Part shown: positions 30,401 through 35,505 of the stretch, piece by piece
Numbering within the stretch: the stretch's first letter is position 1
Layout: every line of letters begins with the position of its first letter
DNA from: Rickettsiales bacterium
Lineage (GTDB): Bacteria > Bacteroidota > Bacteroidia > Cytophagales > Cyclobacteriaceae
Direction of reading: 5' to 3'
Assembly (NCBI GenBank): GCA_002729235.1
Contig: PBTY01000054.1
Span: forward strand, 22,210 to 86,209
Length of the DNA stretch: 64,000 nucleotides
Made by a program: the position numbers and the translations under genes
Notes under the pieces: generated by a model
Seen by the model: the letters and a program-made list of their open reading frames with translations, nothing else
What the model was told of the DNA's origin: nothing
Databases searched by the model: none

Positions 30401-32968
30401 TAGTGGAAAACTGAGACCGGTTTGATCGACAGTAAATGCGGTATTGGATACTGCAATATCTCCGGTGGAAGTGATATTTAGGTCGGCCAATCCGTCATTG
30501 TGGATCGTAATTGTTTCTGATTGAGAAGCACCTAAAGCAACATTGAATGCACCAAATGTAAAGCTTCCTCCATCTCCAATTTCATTGGAACTACCATCAG
30601 TAACCCTAATCTCGGGAGCTGCTGAAGCAAATGCATTTGACGACACCCAATTGGAAGTAGAACCAGATAATGCAAAACCGGACAAAGTCCCATCATTCGT
30701 TCCTGTCTCGTCGGACAAAGTTGTCAAACCAGTGTTGGTTCCTCCAGCTATTCCATTATCACACAGATAACTTGCACCAAGCCCTGTTCCTGAACTTAAT
30801 CTAGTTGTTGCACTTGATCGAATGTCACTTGCTAATCTTGTAGTAGTCCAAATTCTTACATTATCAATTAGTCCCTGGAAGTACTCTGGATTAGATCCTT
30901 CCGCCGCATCTTCTCCAATAGTCCATGAAGTAGCTACATCCGTTATGGTTGCAGGTGCAGAAGTGTTTTGAGCAACTAACGATCCATTCAGGTACAATTC
31001 CAACAAAGTATTCCCTCCATCATATCTTGCGGCTACATGATACCATGTATTAATGCTGAGAACATCTGCCGCTGTAGCCGAAACCGTTCCTCCATCAAAC
31101 AATAAAATTCTTAGATCATCACCTAATAAGTCAAATGTTAGTTCCCCGGCCGCACTTCCAGTTCCAGAATACTTAGTCAATATTCTGTGATCACCTGTTA
31201 CGGTTGTTGGGTATATCCAGGCCTCTAAAGTAAAGGCTGCAGATGGTTGAATAGAGGCATCGTCTCCCAAAGTCACTTTGTCATCTGTCCCATCAAAATC
31301 CAAAGCATTTTCAACGGTATAAAGCGTAGCTGTGTAGGTGCTTAGTGAATAAGTAAAGCCATCATTAACTGTGAAGTCAAATGTTTCATTGCCTGTCGAA
31401 GATGTAGTTGAGTAAACGACATATGAATTATCTAAATCTGCCTTTGAGACAGTTGAACCATTGCTCAAAGTGGACTCATCCCCATCTTGAATACCATTTC
31501 CAGCAACCCCTGTTGTACCACCATCATCCAAGAATAGCGCTCCACTCGATATAGTCAAATTGCTCAACGCAATGTGATCCAATGCGTTGGCATCTGAATA
31601 GGACAAGTTTGTAGTTCCAATCGCTATGAAATTCGAAATACTTCCAAAAGCATTGAAACTTGCAGCTGTTGGATAGTCATTCGTATTTGGTGCCCCTGGT
31701 GTTGGAGTAGATGCTGTAAATGATCCCGATCCATTCGGAATTCTTGCCAAGGACTCATTGGCGGCATCACCATTTCCATCTTCATCCACTGAAGTAAAGC
31801 TGAAGCCAGTCTCCAATTCTGTATCTGATCCATTGTATACGATTACATCAACCAATCCATCCAAGGTAATGGCATCTCCATTCACAAAATCTGATCCGTC
31901 TCCAACATATAATGCCACTGCATCTGGACCATTTTGTAAGTCAGGAGAGGCTCCCCAATCATAGTCCAAATTATTCACTCCTGCATCTCCAGCGACAAAA
32001 TATCCGTTGGCATCAGTAGATAGCCCATCCAGATCATCATCCGCATAAGTTACATCTCCGGTTCCATTGTACCAAACAAGCACCAAGCCATCAAGTGCGG
32101 TGCTTCCTGTTCCACCATCATATATCTCAACAAACTCTCCACTAACTTCTGGGTCACCGCCAGTATCAGTTGGATCTACCTCATTAATAACTATTCCTGT
32201 CGGAGTAATGTAAATATAGAACGTTTGATCTCCACTTTGATCAACTCCTCCACTCGCAATTCCTCCGTTGTCTGAAAGTGATACAGTGACTAGAGCTTTA
32301 CCCCATTGATTCGTCTCTGGCGTAAAGGTTAGATTCCCGGTGGACTCATTAATATCTGGTTGATCACCCGCTGCAAAAATTCCAGTGTTGTCATTGCTCA
32401 CATTGAATGTCAGAGTTTGACCACCTCCATCACCATCTGAAATCGATGTAGCAAAGGCAGTTACTGTTTGTGCTCCGGAGTTTTCTGCCACGGTCTGATT
32501 TGGACTACCAGGAAGTGAGAAAGATGGAACGTCATTAACTGCGTTTACATCTATGGTCATTGTTTGAGTCGCACTAGTTTGATTACTGGTTCCGTCATCA
32601 ACTACTTGGAATGTAAATGAATCATATGATGTGCCATTGCCATTAGCTACTGGTTTGAACTTTAAACGGTTCAAACCTATATTAGTAACTGATATACTAG
32701 AGCCATCACCGAGAGTTTCACCACCATCAACTATTCCATCTAAATTAGCATCATCAAAGAGTACTCCGACAGTAGTTGTTGTTACAATATTGACTGTAAC
32801 AAACGCATTCCCATCAGTCGCATCGCTGAAGCTAAAGTCACTTTGAACGATAACCAAATCACTATCCTCATTCACAGCAACAGTATTATCCGCACTCGTT
32901 GGTTGTGTTTGTGCGAATAAAGTGACAGAGCCAACTATTAAGCCAATTATTAGTACAATTCGTTTCAT
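15425..32968 (-). CDS. Giant (5847-aa) T9SS-secreted mosaic surface adhesin
   Basis: The signal peptide is MKRIVLIIGLIVGSVTLFAQ. Approximate order of parts: cadherin-like domains (20-250); lamin-tail-like domain beginning GIVINEVDPTDTGG (about 254-400); two LamG/concanavalin-type domains, each opening ALDFDGTDD (about 551 and 906), each followed by an Ash/choice-of-anchor domain (about 783 and 1143); a long series of Ig-like domains with DITFSE or ITMSEPV motifs (about 1550-3400); further beta domains; five Ig_7-like repeats with FxGCES (about 4330-4970); a MAM-like segment with WVYSPSFDLSG (about 5290); and a type A sorting domain (about 5766-5847: IYPNPANRSF, SGVYLIHLF). It should be exported by T9SS and attached to the cell surface. 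It is the last gene of a six-gene minus-strand run. The exact ligand is unknown. Confidence 0.93.
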   Translation of the reverse strand: MKRIVLIIGLIVGSVTLFAQTQPTSADNTVAVNEDSDLVIVQSDFSFSDATDGNAFVTVNIVTTTTVGVLFDDANLDGIVDGGETLGDGSSISVTNIGLNRLKFKPVANGNGTSYDSFTFQVVDDGTSNQTSATQTMTIDVNAVNDVPSFSLPGSPNQTVAENSGAQTVTAFATSISDGDGGGQTLTFNVSNDNTGIFAAGDQPDINESTGNLTFTPETNQWGKALVTVSLSDNGGIASGGVDQSGDQTFYIYITPTGIVINEVDPTDTGGDPEVSGEFVEIYDGGTGSTALDGLVLVWYNGTGDVTYADDDLDGLSTDANGYFVAGDAGVNNLDYDWGASPDLQNGPDAVALYVGDGSDFVNGDAITLDGLVDVIVYNGSDTELETGFSFTSVDEDGNGDAANESLARIPNGSGSFTASTPTPGAPNTNDYPTAASFNAFGSISNFIAIGTTNLSYSDANALDHIALSNLTISSGALFLDDGGTTGVAGNGIQDGDESTLSNGSTVSKADLDNSYVVYSTTSSTGNETFDFTVNDGFTYSLSTYTATLYTVENALDFDGTDDKVTLGDDASIQPSAAFTLEAWIYPTTVTGDHRILTKYSGTGSAAGELTFDLLGDDLRILLFDGGTVSATAADVLSINTWYHVAARYDGGNTLLELYLNGSLVAQNTSAPATITDVATSWTIGEDAAEGSNPEYFQGLIDNVRIWTTTRLASDIRSSATTRLSSGTGLGASYLCDNGIAGGTNTGLTTLSDETGTNDGTLSGFALSGSTSNWVSSNAFASAAPEIRVTDGSSNEIGDGGSFTFGAFNVALGASQSETITIHNDGLADLNITSTGDIAVSNTAFTVDQTGLSFPLAISAGGSATFDIDWTAAAETVVSESETLTINSDDGDEATFDFTVTGYVVENALDFDGTDDRIVITGASNLQRGSSDQFTIEMWVYPTTTGTRKYLLDEDNHKQFVYLEPDGQIGVVYRGSLESKTNGSSPLTFDEWHHIAISYDGLGSVTGIKVYFDGVLQSMGGSGTISSSASEDMSSNYYIGDYYPGSGSYKLDGNLDEFRIWDVERSASEIRSNAASRISLPNASLLLYYDFNQGIPSGDNTGLVTITDLSSNGYDGTATNFEVDGSNNSGNTSNWIASTAFASSAATTPSIAVYDETGASVADASTFTFASTGFGLSTDTTFTIINEGLADLSLSSDAVLTQDTTYALVTPYSSPVTVTPGASQDLTVSFDPFAAANYTDVLTIANSDAGSNPYVINLSGDGLDLSAPVFENSTPQISAITTTGFTIETDIDEAGVVYYVVVPANATAPSIAEIQLGQSSGAGTPEDAGSFDVSGETDFIYDFVVTGLSVKTAYDVYVFAEDDEGTPNEQASATLIEDVTTAGNNSTLSAVASSEAGFFNSSSYDADGSGSSFTNTNSIQVFQFDIDDETGDGLPTILSDIDITIASTDHTDVKAIGISTDGGSTFIAETPVSLATETLTISGGLSVADNSSATVSVFVSFNASPTEEQYQFSVSGYSQPSSGTTTISTASVSSSTAGDENTVDNTAPQVSSLEIFDADHDGLIERIDITFSEIVSVVSGPVDLSDFGDIILATQDTVKTTAGLGISGPSGDPSVISITNIVDQLSINTGVGGTRIANIAGLWQDQAGNAIVDNTETVIDSADPVLASSSPLDGSVSFSPADIVLYFSEKIQFGGSGTVVLNETSPTPGTQFTYDVTSPGLNLVISDDSTLTIEASSVLVIPRDYDLIVSSNAIDEFGGARDFAGVTISFTANNIQPDDCAYNYESSRSGENNAGNLSSSVCNTSPSTTASSLYVSESEAVTVLYFNMMDGGGSESNFTNMTFSNGGATDWSKLIEGAGLIDQNGKFEYADAINSTNIQFTGMAEGEGDIADVNSNQDKEYALRVWFKTDLTDLASSIDNTDLIFQINQTGAGAVRVWNGSTSYVDNTSIYVSNTVTFQVVATHYGFAQQPTETEANSAMYPFVTVQAEDVYGSRDADYVTSEVLTIGSTGASLSGTPLSTNGTFVAGVTEMADSIVFDYFESSIVLNTSGGALDNTPTSDAFNIICDATPPIISAAAISLSGSPSGQSSTYAIGDNITAYYDNKVDKNDNLRHITFDFSEFGGGSFDVTAPTVAADSIYEYTYTIVAGSVEVSNGVNVLVSGTDSADDDPEASCTDNTSPNTSGTEDVSVDNQRPTITLFNPLDETTTGILTNQDIEVTFSEDVLSSFGTINLVANNGVNSQSFSANSASNVSIASSVATLDPTNAFAGGETYNVIIDANSFTDIHGNAFSGTILGDWNFTVDPDTQAPTLDITVSTPASGTTSRTNSTSLEFILSFDEPISGIDETDIALVANGLSGSESFALDQINTQTYRVTVSNLAIATAGVDGDIAVQVTNTSGKIDDGAMPTPNEFTTLTSSAVVIDQTKPVVTATSLNTLDGTPPLAGTVDENVAVSVLVNGVTYSATVSGSGPYTWDIADDVIDGDVDPLTFDGGTPLPEGTYTITVSAADEAGNTGQGTGTLKIDQTAPTIVGTYFFDTGTPDGIIDEILVIFNENVLDSSVDPNDFTFSGAASVALATTINHPYVSSDQVDDDWLTFEVTGYTEGTATSNVDYTQPLTGGLSDLVGNLLDTADALIEYDYALPLIVQTYQYDINEDGRLDEIVVEFTEGVRFSSVNASAYSVLNSTLTSALAHTSVGNTLDQETLDEFITLSVDVPGTDTTRVSYDASVATRDASSSSNAAPLYTNIPALDRALPVVMDVNSLTDDSSVKIIGDAISIYIDFSETVDVTGTPTLDLSTVVTGTATYSGGDGTTRLSFDYTVSAGQESSDLDYSGSTALSGTIDDQSPQNNAGSLELPVPAASGSLSNNKEFIIDGVIPYFVQAHFYDVNPIDGDIDEIVIEMSEPVNGVGFQIADFDLAAGSVINVINQNGGSAPAASNTLDVSATDKYVTLSVSISGSYPEAITYDGASIVGIPNYVQDIAGNSVATGSTPISTLIDVAPPRVQSVRSSVSNGTYGIGQLIPIQVIFSEDVTVSGSGLAPTIRLETGTFDQQVNYSSTDSDTLFFNYTVSEGDYSTDKDYLDYTANNALQSNEQTIKDLSNLTSINTLPEPLPTVDASLGTNKQIIIDGVRPTFVSAEEFDTDNNGTIDRVSITMSEPVNDAAVAFGDFTLGSGVTPTSIVSASGVNGDGSATDNIITLAVTSTESSSFTVGYSGTSVQDLAGNTANSNSSISVTDLADPIILSVTSSIGNGAYNEGDLIPIQVTFSEVVSYTTGATAPSIALATGATTVSQDAVLASGNGTKILVFEYTVQADDESADLNYVNVDALSLNTGTITDQASRSIATSNEFTYASANSQSLADLKDIIIDTQAPGITTLTISSDNAITSLAKGDDPENEDGTGIAADVANVVTISMDFDDDLFEAPTVQVRGDDGALVLNSPTINIIAPDQYTAVYTVSRNDSDGPVTFTIDYTDKAGNSGTQLNQGDITSGSNITTDNTNPTVEFTVVDDPTSEATFTVSAQFDEPVTLVELSDFTTSNGVLSNLNSLGGNEYEFDVTPVADQTNTLTIGISDESVTDLTGNTIVNTTFDVDFDDQAPNILSNISDSVVVYGQDLTVTLNLDEVGTLYYALVPNGTAATNAEVKAQSIASAIAEGSINYGVANVDQELPLTLPQPRTEYDLLLVSEDKVDPTPYNLSAVTIIDVTSGGVVLNNPNLNNFCLEGDFYTLDPITITETIATDFVSPKSSANRTFRLVLPDIDNDGTVDFQFNTTAGTESVSVSVGDLANVSLNFTSSSILTITYQVPTEDAIDVMTISGLQIKATGNTSSNAQIERSGGNGNIYLANEGDGAIFATLNTVEPYAEADIVTAIPTPAYTNPYLFEWTSGVQEDALGDGVTVFKYEGLLTSDTVVAVGLPNVGDSVKFYSDAGLTTVSFKYEAVTNFDTLYVTLADLGLATTDVGVNTYYVTTKNGLSCESATVKYSAAIIRFENSESKTGYAVNNGTGTTLKYSFPAGHTRLFVGNGLTSYQNDDDFADAPADGMSVKFIPSAAEKGTHTIIYQLTNTASGVTANYGVDFLVIESDVVLSTDISQEVDYCEYDDPVSLTMVCPDGIECAGEAVTSEPNFKTVRVYLYDSDTETRGAEVTTDVLTTIPASDPNDTTGWVFNPQATVVVDLLVDDVYSQELLFVYVIEDDVTSEETDLSEQVITIYRDPTVSFTNVNDYYCNDDGDFDVRVNIISAAGTQNNVAIDSFRVYRYDSISLIYEPYGVDSGWRSGANFNPADPDNDGVVYGLNAGNEEDYGGFRIEYATDSLTSAKCTSTITYDFQILKIPDLPSLDETNFAGHSDGDVSGTYTIEYCAGETVDNLVVDLSEYSSNVEINWYNDVLLNSPIASTHISGTNSEELDLATAFFGGNNEPTGRQNITFYYTITDNIGINSSSYSGCESESKTVSLQVYPYPDQVVAESLVTSTTTNTSNSKSVTGEYFYEYCQPDGVAATLSIDLDETLNTEDASESYFILYDSTQTQVARFQDADTLTDAVIKNIFSYSALDSTSLVFYVSQRNFDNNYPSGSSEFSGCEGELRKFTINVNAIPNTPEAEAFNGDEVVDGVVKYYLCSGDQLQNILTPQLTGAKYNWYLDDGTTSPSSTVINNVAAFNDNFITRNELAAVGFNNVVTSKTTYTYWVTQTVEANTASGFKGCESDTLQVDIVVSPDPATPTVTDVSSSGLIDDSGTYRASYCEGSVDFIYEVSGLTAAANGGELVRFNVYSVTNGGQLSTTAIYTDTTSTGSIQIDDLDLRMSAQEQGTYTFKISQVNSTVGGSDDNATFTGCETEEADMATVVLYIYDVPDEPEIGDDPTNIVSDGADDMIYYNEGDAIANLVVNGESGINNIYRWYNADTNVELLADTTDAGVSTASAAQLGISGAGVYNFYVDQTADYSQGVPDFLGCTSAAEEFTVTVFALPNAPIASDPDPQCDFNVSPGSTEIRYSGVSTTNNTTTQFLFVNSYTGVTTTVDVIDPTFTLVQTVNGVENAVDEGVFEFTVDVIQVTNRIANEFNGSTSNPTEVTIVTSPIPTIGDFGPSKQFNVIEACDNALITLDLKLTNLSVNNATFEWEAGLNSNTTESIDTLSMTYLSDSTVRFEFDPVSNNLSGDRHFSVSVNNKNRPAGLPSNQCVAEAGMNFEIGTSPIPKLRWEGITEGRRTTLTFGDDNTSTSSNYWVDSIYVEVPSVNWSAGASFGQGAVDRDNLWVVDSTIFNSAGTYDINVTYISGSACVGELTRTITILDHFVITDDILFEFEGADDGDWFVEYTDGFEDRDQAWEIGSASFDDNTDGNGSYWVTGDGTSYSGGTQSWVYSPSFDLSGMDNPTVGFAHIRDFTFTDGVVLQQSLDDGRTWQPVGSYQRLNQEQGLGSGKNWYNTQEISGAPGSEDNFNPTAFAWSNASEDGWATTAHRISDLHSQIRFRFALGSTTGDKIANDKTPLDGFAFDDFSIYNKEKFILIEQFSDFSASSVEAIDSITSRMSTEISTDAILLNYYVGNLDINGRTASDPAARSSYYGVDSEPQSIISGVNVNDEEVLEGLNDVTGWTVNYYNSRALDQALFTIGDISLGTDPSTLDISTTFTYSSQGDVLPEGTELSFRFAVVEKEIVDPELMALNGGNPLRNVLRKMLPSTGGFTYKGRVTPGQSVFFNGSSEIEASWGISEIYDADQLMVIAFVQVDNLPSTYTGTLVENRLILQAKAVDVSGKIIPEVTGVDRIAGIDEFEIYPNPANRSFKVQLENAPDQAMDWVIYDQVGRQVKLGAVKPGELEIEVDARDLPSGVYLIHLFNDEEKWKPKRLVIIH
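18050..19980 (-). repeat. Five tandem Ig_7-like repeats in the giant adhesin
   Basis: Five protein repeats of about 120-130 residues end in the same pattern, a strand with V(T/S/D)Q or related residues followed by F/Y-x-GC-(E/T). Examples are SGFKGCESD, SEFSGCEGE, SSYSGCESE, TFTGCETEE and FLGCTSAAE. Landmark cysteines lie about 360-395 bp apart. Most units begin with a Y-C motif and contain a Trp-Tyr strand. Confidence 0.7.
23140..25400 (-). repeat. Alternating Ig-like repeats with SEPV/FSE motifs in the giant adhesin
   Basis: Two repeat types alternate. One contains a D.D.DG.ID.I.I.MSEPV pattern (for example NNGTIDRVSITMSEPV and DGDIDEIVIEMSEPV). The other has G..IPIQV.FSE followed by a DY-rich strand (for example GQLIPIQVIFSEDV and GDLIPIQVTFSEVV). 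Together they form a rod-like stalk with many Asp-rich turns that may bind calcium. Confidence 0.6.
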
Positions 32969-32977
32969 ATCAATGGC

Positions 32978-32991
32978 GGTTTAATTAAACC
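32978..32991. other. 14-bp perfect palindrome just upstream of the giant adhesin gene
   Basis: GGTTTAATTAAACC lies 9 bp upstream of the adhesin ATG, in the 98-bp gap that separates it from the lipoprotein gene. It could be a regulator site or a translation-control hairpin. A few palindromes of this length are expected by chance in a window of this size. Confidence 0.25.
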
Positions 32992-33066
32992 TGTAAGTAT
33001 TCTATATTTTCTTAAAATAATTCTATCGCAAACATTCTGCTATTCTAATGTCTACGCTTATTTTAT

Positions 33067-34383
33067 TTAATCCTTAAGTTCTCCGTTTGCATTTAATCGA
33101 AGCAATCCGACCATAGTCGTTCCACTACCAAAATCGATGGTAGAAGCTACCAATATATCGCCATCTGGCAAAGTCAAAGCGGCAACAGGCTTATCATCTC
33201 CTACTGAGGTGCCATAATTCTGATCAAAACCATCAATATGACCCGTAATAGGAGAAACTTTCATCACCATGATCTCAGCATTCTTGTTTATCACAGTAGT
33301 ACCATCACCATCGGTAATTACAAATCTTCCTATCTGTCCTAATACCATTAACTCATTACTCAATGTACGAGCAAAGGTGTAAGCCTCACATGCCAGACCA
33401 AAATCATTAGATAACACACTGGACGAGTTATTTACAAGTAAACCACTTGACGAAACTGCCAAATGAAATCCCCGATCGGCACCAGTTGCCTCATCAGATG
33501 TACTACCTACGATAGAATAACCTAGGGAAGATTTCTTTACTGAATAAGGGATATCATCCGCATCAATATCTGCTCCAGGAATACCCGTAACTAGCGCACC
33601 TTCATCGGCAGTTCCAAACTTATTCGTTTGAAGTATATATAAATTCGTACCACCATATCCCTCAGCTGTAGCCCTGGTTGACCCTATCACTAAGAACCCT
33701 CCATTGTCAACTTCAAAAATGCTCAAAGCATTTTCATTACCTGTAAACCCATGACTCTTCTCCCAGTAGACGCTATCATTATCGTCATACTTACCCATGT
33801 AAATTTGACTCTCTCCTGCTGGTGTTAAGTCTCCAGCATACCTTCTGGAACCTGCTGTAGAATGCCCTAGCACTACATATGTCGGATTTGCATCAGATGT
33901 TTGTATGATATCTGTGGCGATCAAACTATCAATGAAATTAAACCCTGGGTTTCCAGAATCATCAGTACTTATGACTTCCAAATCGCTATTGATTCTACCC
34001 CAAACACTCGTATTTTGGTCAACCTGAGTATCTACATCTCTGAATGTCATGTAACCAACAATCAAGAATTCGTCATTATCAACAGGCTTAAGTCTCGTTG
34101 GAGTGTCTTCCGAATCATTATTTAAATCAATTATTCTAGAAGCAAGTTCATTTCCGCCTTCATCCGTTTTTAACAAATAGAAATCAGAATTATTCCCGTT
34201 AGTATTTTTAGCTAATACGATGATTTCCCCTGTACTTGTCCGAACGATATCCACAGCTTCGTTGGTACCCAAACCATAGAACTTAACAAAAAGATCATTA
34301 GGGTTTGGACCATCAATATCATTAGGAGCACAACTTAATGAGCCAATAATCAGTACTGCGATATATAAAAAATTAATTCTCAT
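33067..34383 (-). CDS. Probable lipoprotein with a beta-propeller-like body
   Basis: This 438-aa protein has a hydrophobic leader ending in GSLSC, giving a lipobox-like Cys at residue 18. The body repeats blocks of the form DxxxLLKTDEGGNELA / IGxTxS / GGFLVIGSTR / ILQTNKFG, typical of bacterial beta-propellers or accumulated-record repeats, through to LPDGDILVAST near the C-terminus. It probably sits on the outer membrane and may help present or anchor the giant adhesin encoded next to it. It starts 6 bp after the upstream outer-membrane protein gene. No catalytic motif is visible. Confidence 0.7.
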   Translation of the reverse strand: MRINFLYIAVLIIGSLSCAPNDIDGPNPNDLFVKFYGLGTNEAVDIVRTSTGEIIVLAKNTNGNNSDFYLLKTDEGGNELASRIIDLNNDSEDTPTRLKPVDNDEFLIVGYMTFRDVDTQVDQNTSVWGRINSDLEVISTDDSGNPGFNFIDSLIATDIIQTSDANPTYVVLGHSTAGSRRYAGDLTPAGESQIYMGKYDDNDSVYWEKSHGFTGNENALSIFEVDNGGFLVIGSTRATAEGYGGTNLYILQTNKFGTADEGALVTGIPGADIDADDIPYSVKKSSLGYSIVGSTSDEATGADRGFHLAVSSSGLLVNNSSSVLSNDFGLACEAYTFARTLSNELMVLGQIGRFVITDGDGTTVINKNAEIMVMKVSPITGHIDGFDQNYGTSVGDDKPVAALTLPDGDILVASTIDFGSGTTMVGLLRLNANGELKD

Positions 34384-34389
34384 TTAAAA

Positions 34390-35496
34390 TCAATATTTCT
34401 TAGGTCGATAAATTGATAAAGTATATCCAAGTGATACTGAGATAAAATCCAGGGATAAGGCCGGCTCTACATAAGCCAAATCAAAAGTGTAATTTGAATT
34501 CGTGTAACGCTCATCTCCATTGATGTAATTACGACGCCCAGTATCATATCTTCCCTCAACGGTAAAGAAATGTGTCTTAAAACGTATTTTCAATCCAACA
34601 CCCGCCGTTAAAGAATAATTTACTCTATTAACCTGGTTGGTTTCTATTAAATCAATTTCACCCTGGATAGTACTGGTTGTTCCTCCTATTCGAGATCCTG
34701 TTAGATTTGCTTTCATCAAATAATCGAAGGAACCCCCTAAAAATCCGTAGGGTAATAGAATTTTATCTCTATTGCTCGACCATAGCGTATAACTTGCCTG
34801 TATCGGAATCCTCAAATACGTTTGGCTATTAACAATGCTATTGTTGATATTGACCTGATTCACATACGAGTCAGCTGAGTACGATGAAGTGCGAAATTGA
34901 ACTCCTGAACTTAGATCTACCCCCTCATACACTTCCTTTTGGAATAGTAATTCAGCCCAAAAGTGATAGTCTCGGGTACTATTGGCATTATAATCCACAT
35001 CTGAAGAATCTCCAGGCACAGTATAACTATCGTCCCCATCAGGAGTAGTTCCATTGTAAAAGTTATCATGAACCAACAAATTGTTAGTAGCATAATCTTC
35101 AATGACTACAACATTGGAAGTATTCAAGCCAGCTTTGAAAGAAATCCTAAATATAGGTTCTGTTCGAAATTGATCGTATAAGAAAAACAATTCTGCTGGA
35201 TCTACCTGAGGATCCAGACGATGTTCTGGATCTACTTTAAGTAGGTTGATCATTGCAATCTCAGCTTGTGCTTCCTGATCAGTGAAAATATATACCAGTG
35301 CTAGAAGTTTTCTTGCACGAACTTCTTCTTCTTTGGAAAAACTGTGATTGTCCAAACAACCAGTAATTCTAGCTGGGATTCCAAGAAGACGGCCCTCCTC
35401 ATAATCATCCTCCGCTTGATTGAGCAATTGAGTACAGTTTTGACTGTATACTATTGTTGTCAACAGTGTAAATACAATAGGCAGTAACTTTTTCAT
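34390..35496 (-). CDS. Outer-membrane beta-barrel protein with N-terminal helical repeat region
   Basis: This 368-aa protein has a signal peptide (MKKLLPIVFTLLTTIVYSQ). Residues about 20-115 are helical and TPR-like (EEVRARKLLALVYIFTDQEAQAEIAMINLL, then DPEHRLDPQVDPAELFFLYDQF). Residues about 120-368 form alternating amphipathic strands and end FISVSLGYTLSIYRPKKY, as in PorT/OmpA-like barrels. The layout recalls outer-membrane components found beside STAND or T9SS modules. It begins 9 bp after the nSTAND1 gene and is followed 6 bp later by the lipoprotein gene. The role is inferred as a surface-attachment or signalling partner. Confidence 0.75.
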   Translation of the reverse strand: MKKLLPIVFTLLTTIVYSQNCTQLLNQAEDDYEEGRLLGIPARITGCLDNHSFSKEEEVRARKLLALVYIFTDQEAQAEIAMINLLKVDPEHRLDPQVDPAELFFLYDQFRTEPIFRISFKAGLNTSNVVVIEDYATNNLLVHDNFYNGTTPDGDDSYTVPGDSSDVDYNANSTRDYHFWAELLFQKEVYEGVDLSSGVQFRTSSYSADSYVNQVNINNSIVNSQTYLRIPIQASYTLWSSNRDKILLPYGFLGGSFDYLMKANLTGSRIGGTTSTIQGEIDLIETNQVNRVNYSLTAGVGLKIRFKTHFFTVEGRYDTGRRNYINGDERYTNSNYTFDLAYVEPALSLDFISVSLGYTLSIYRPKKY

Positions 35497-35505
35497 CAGT
35501 GGATG

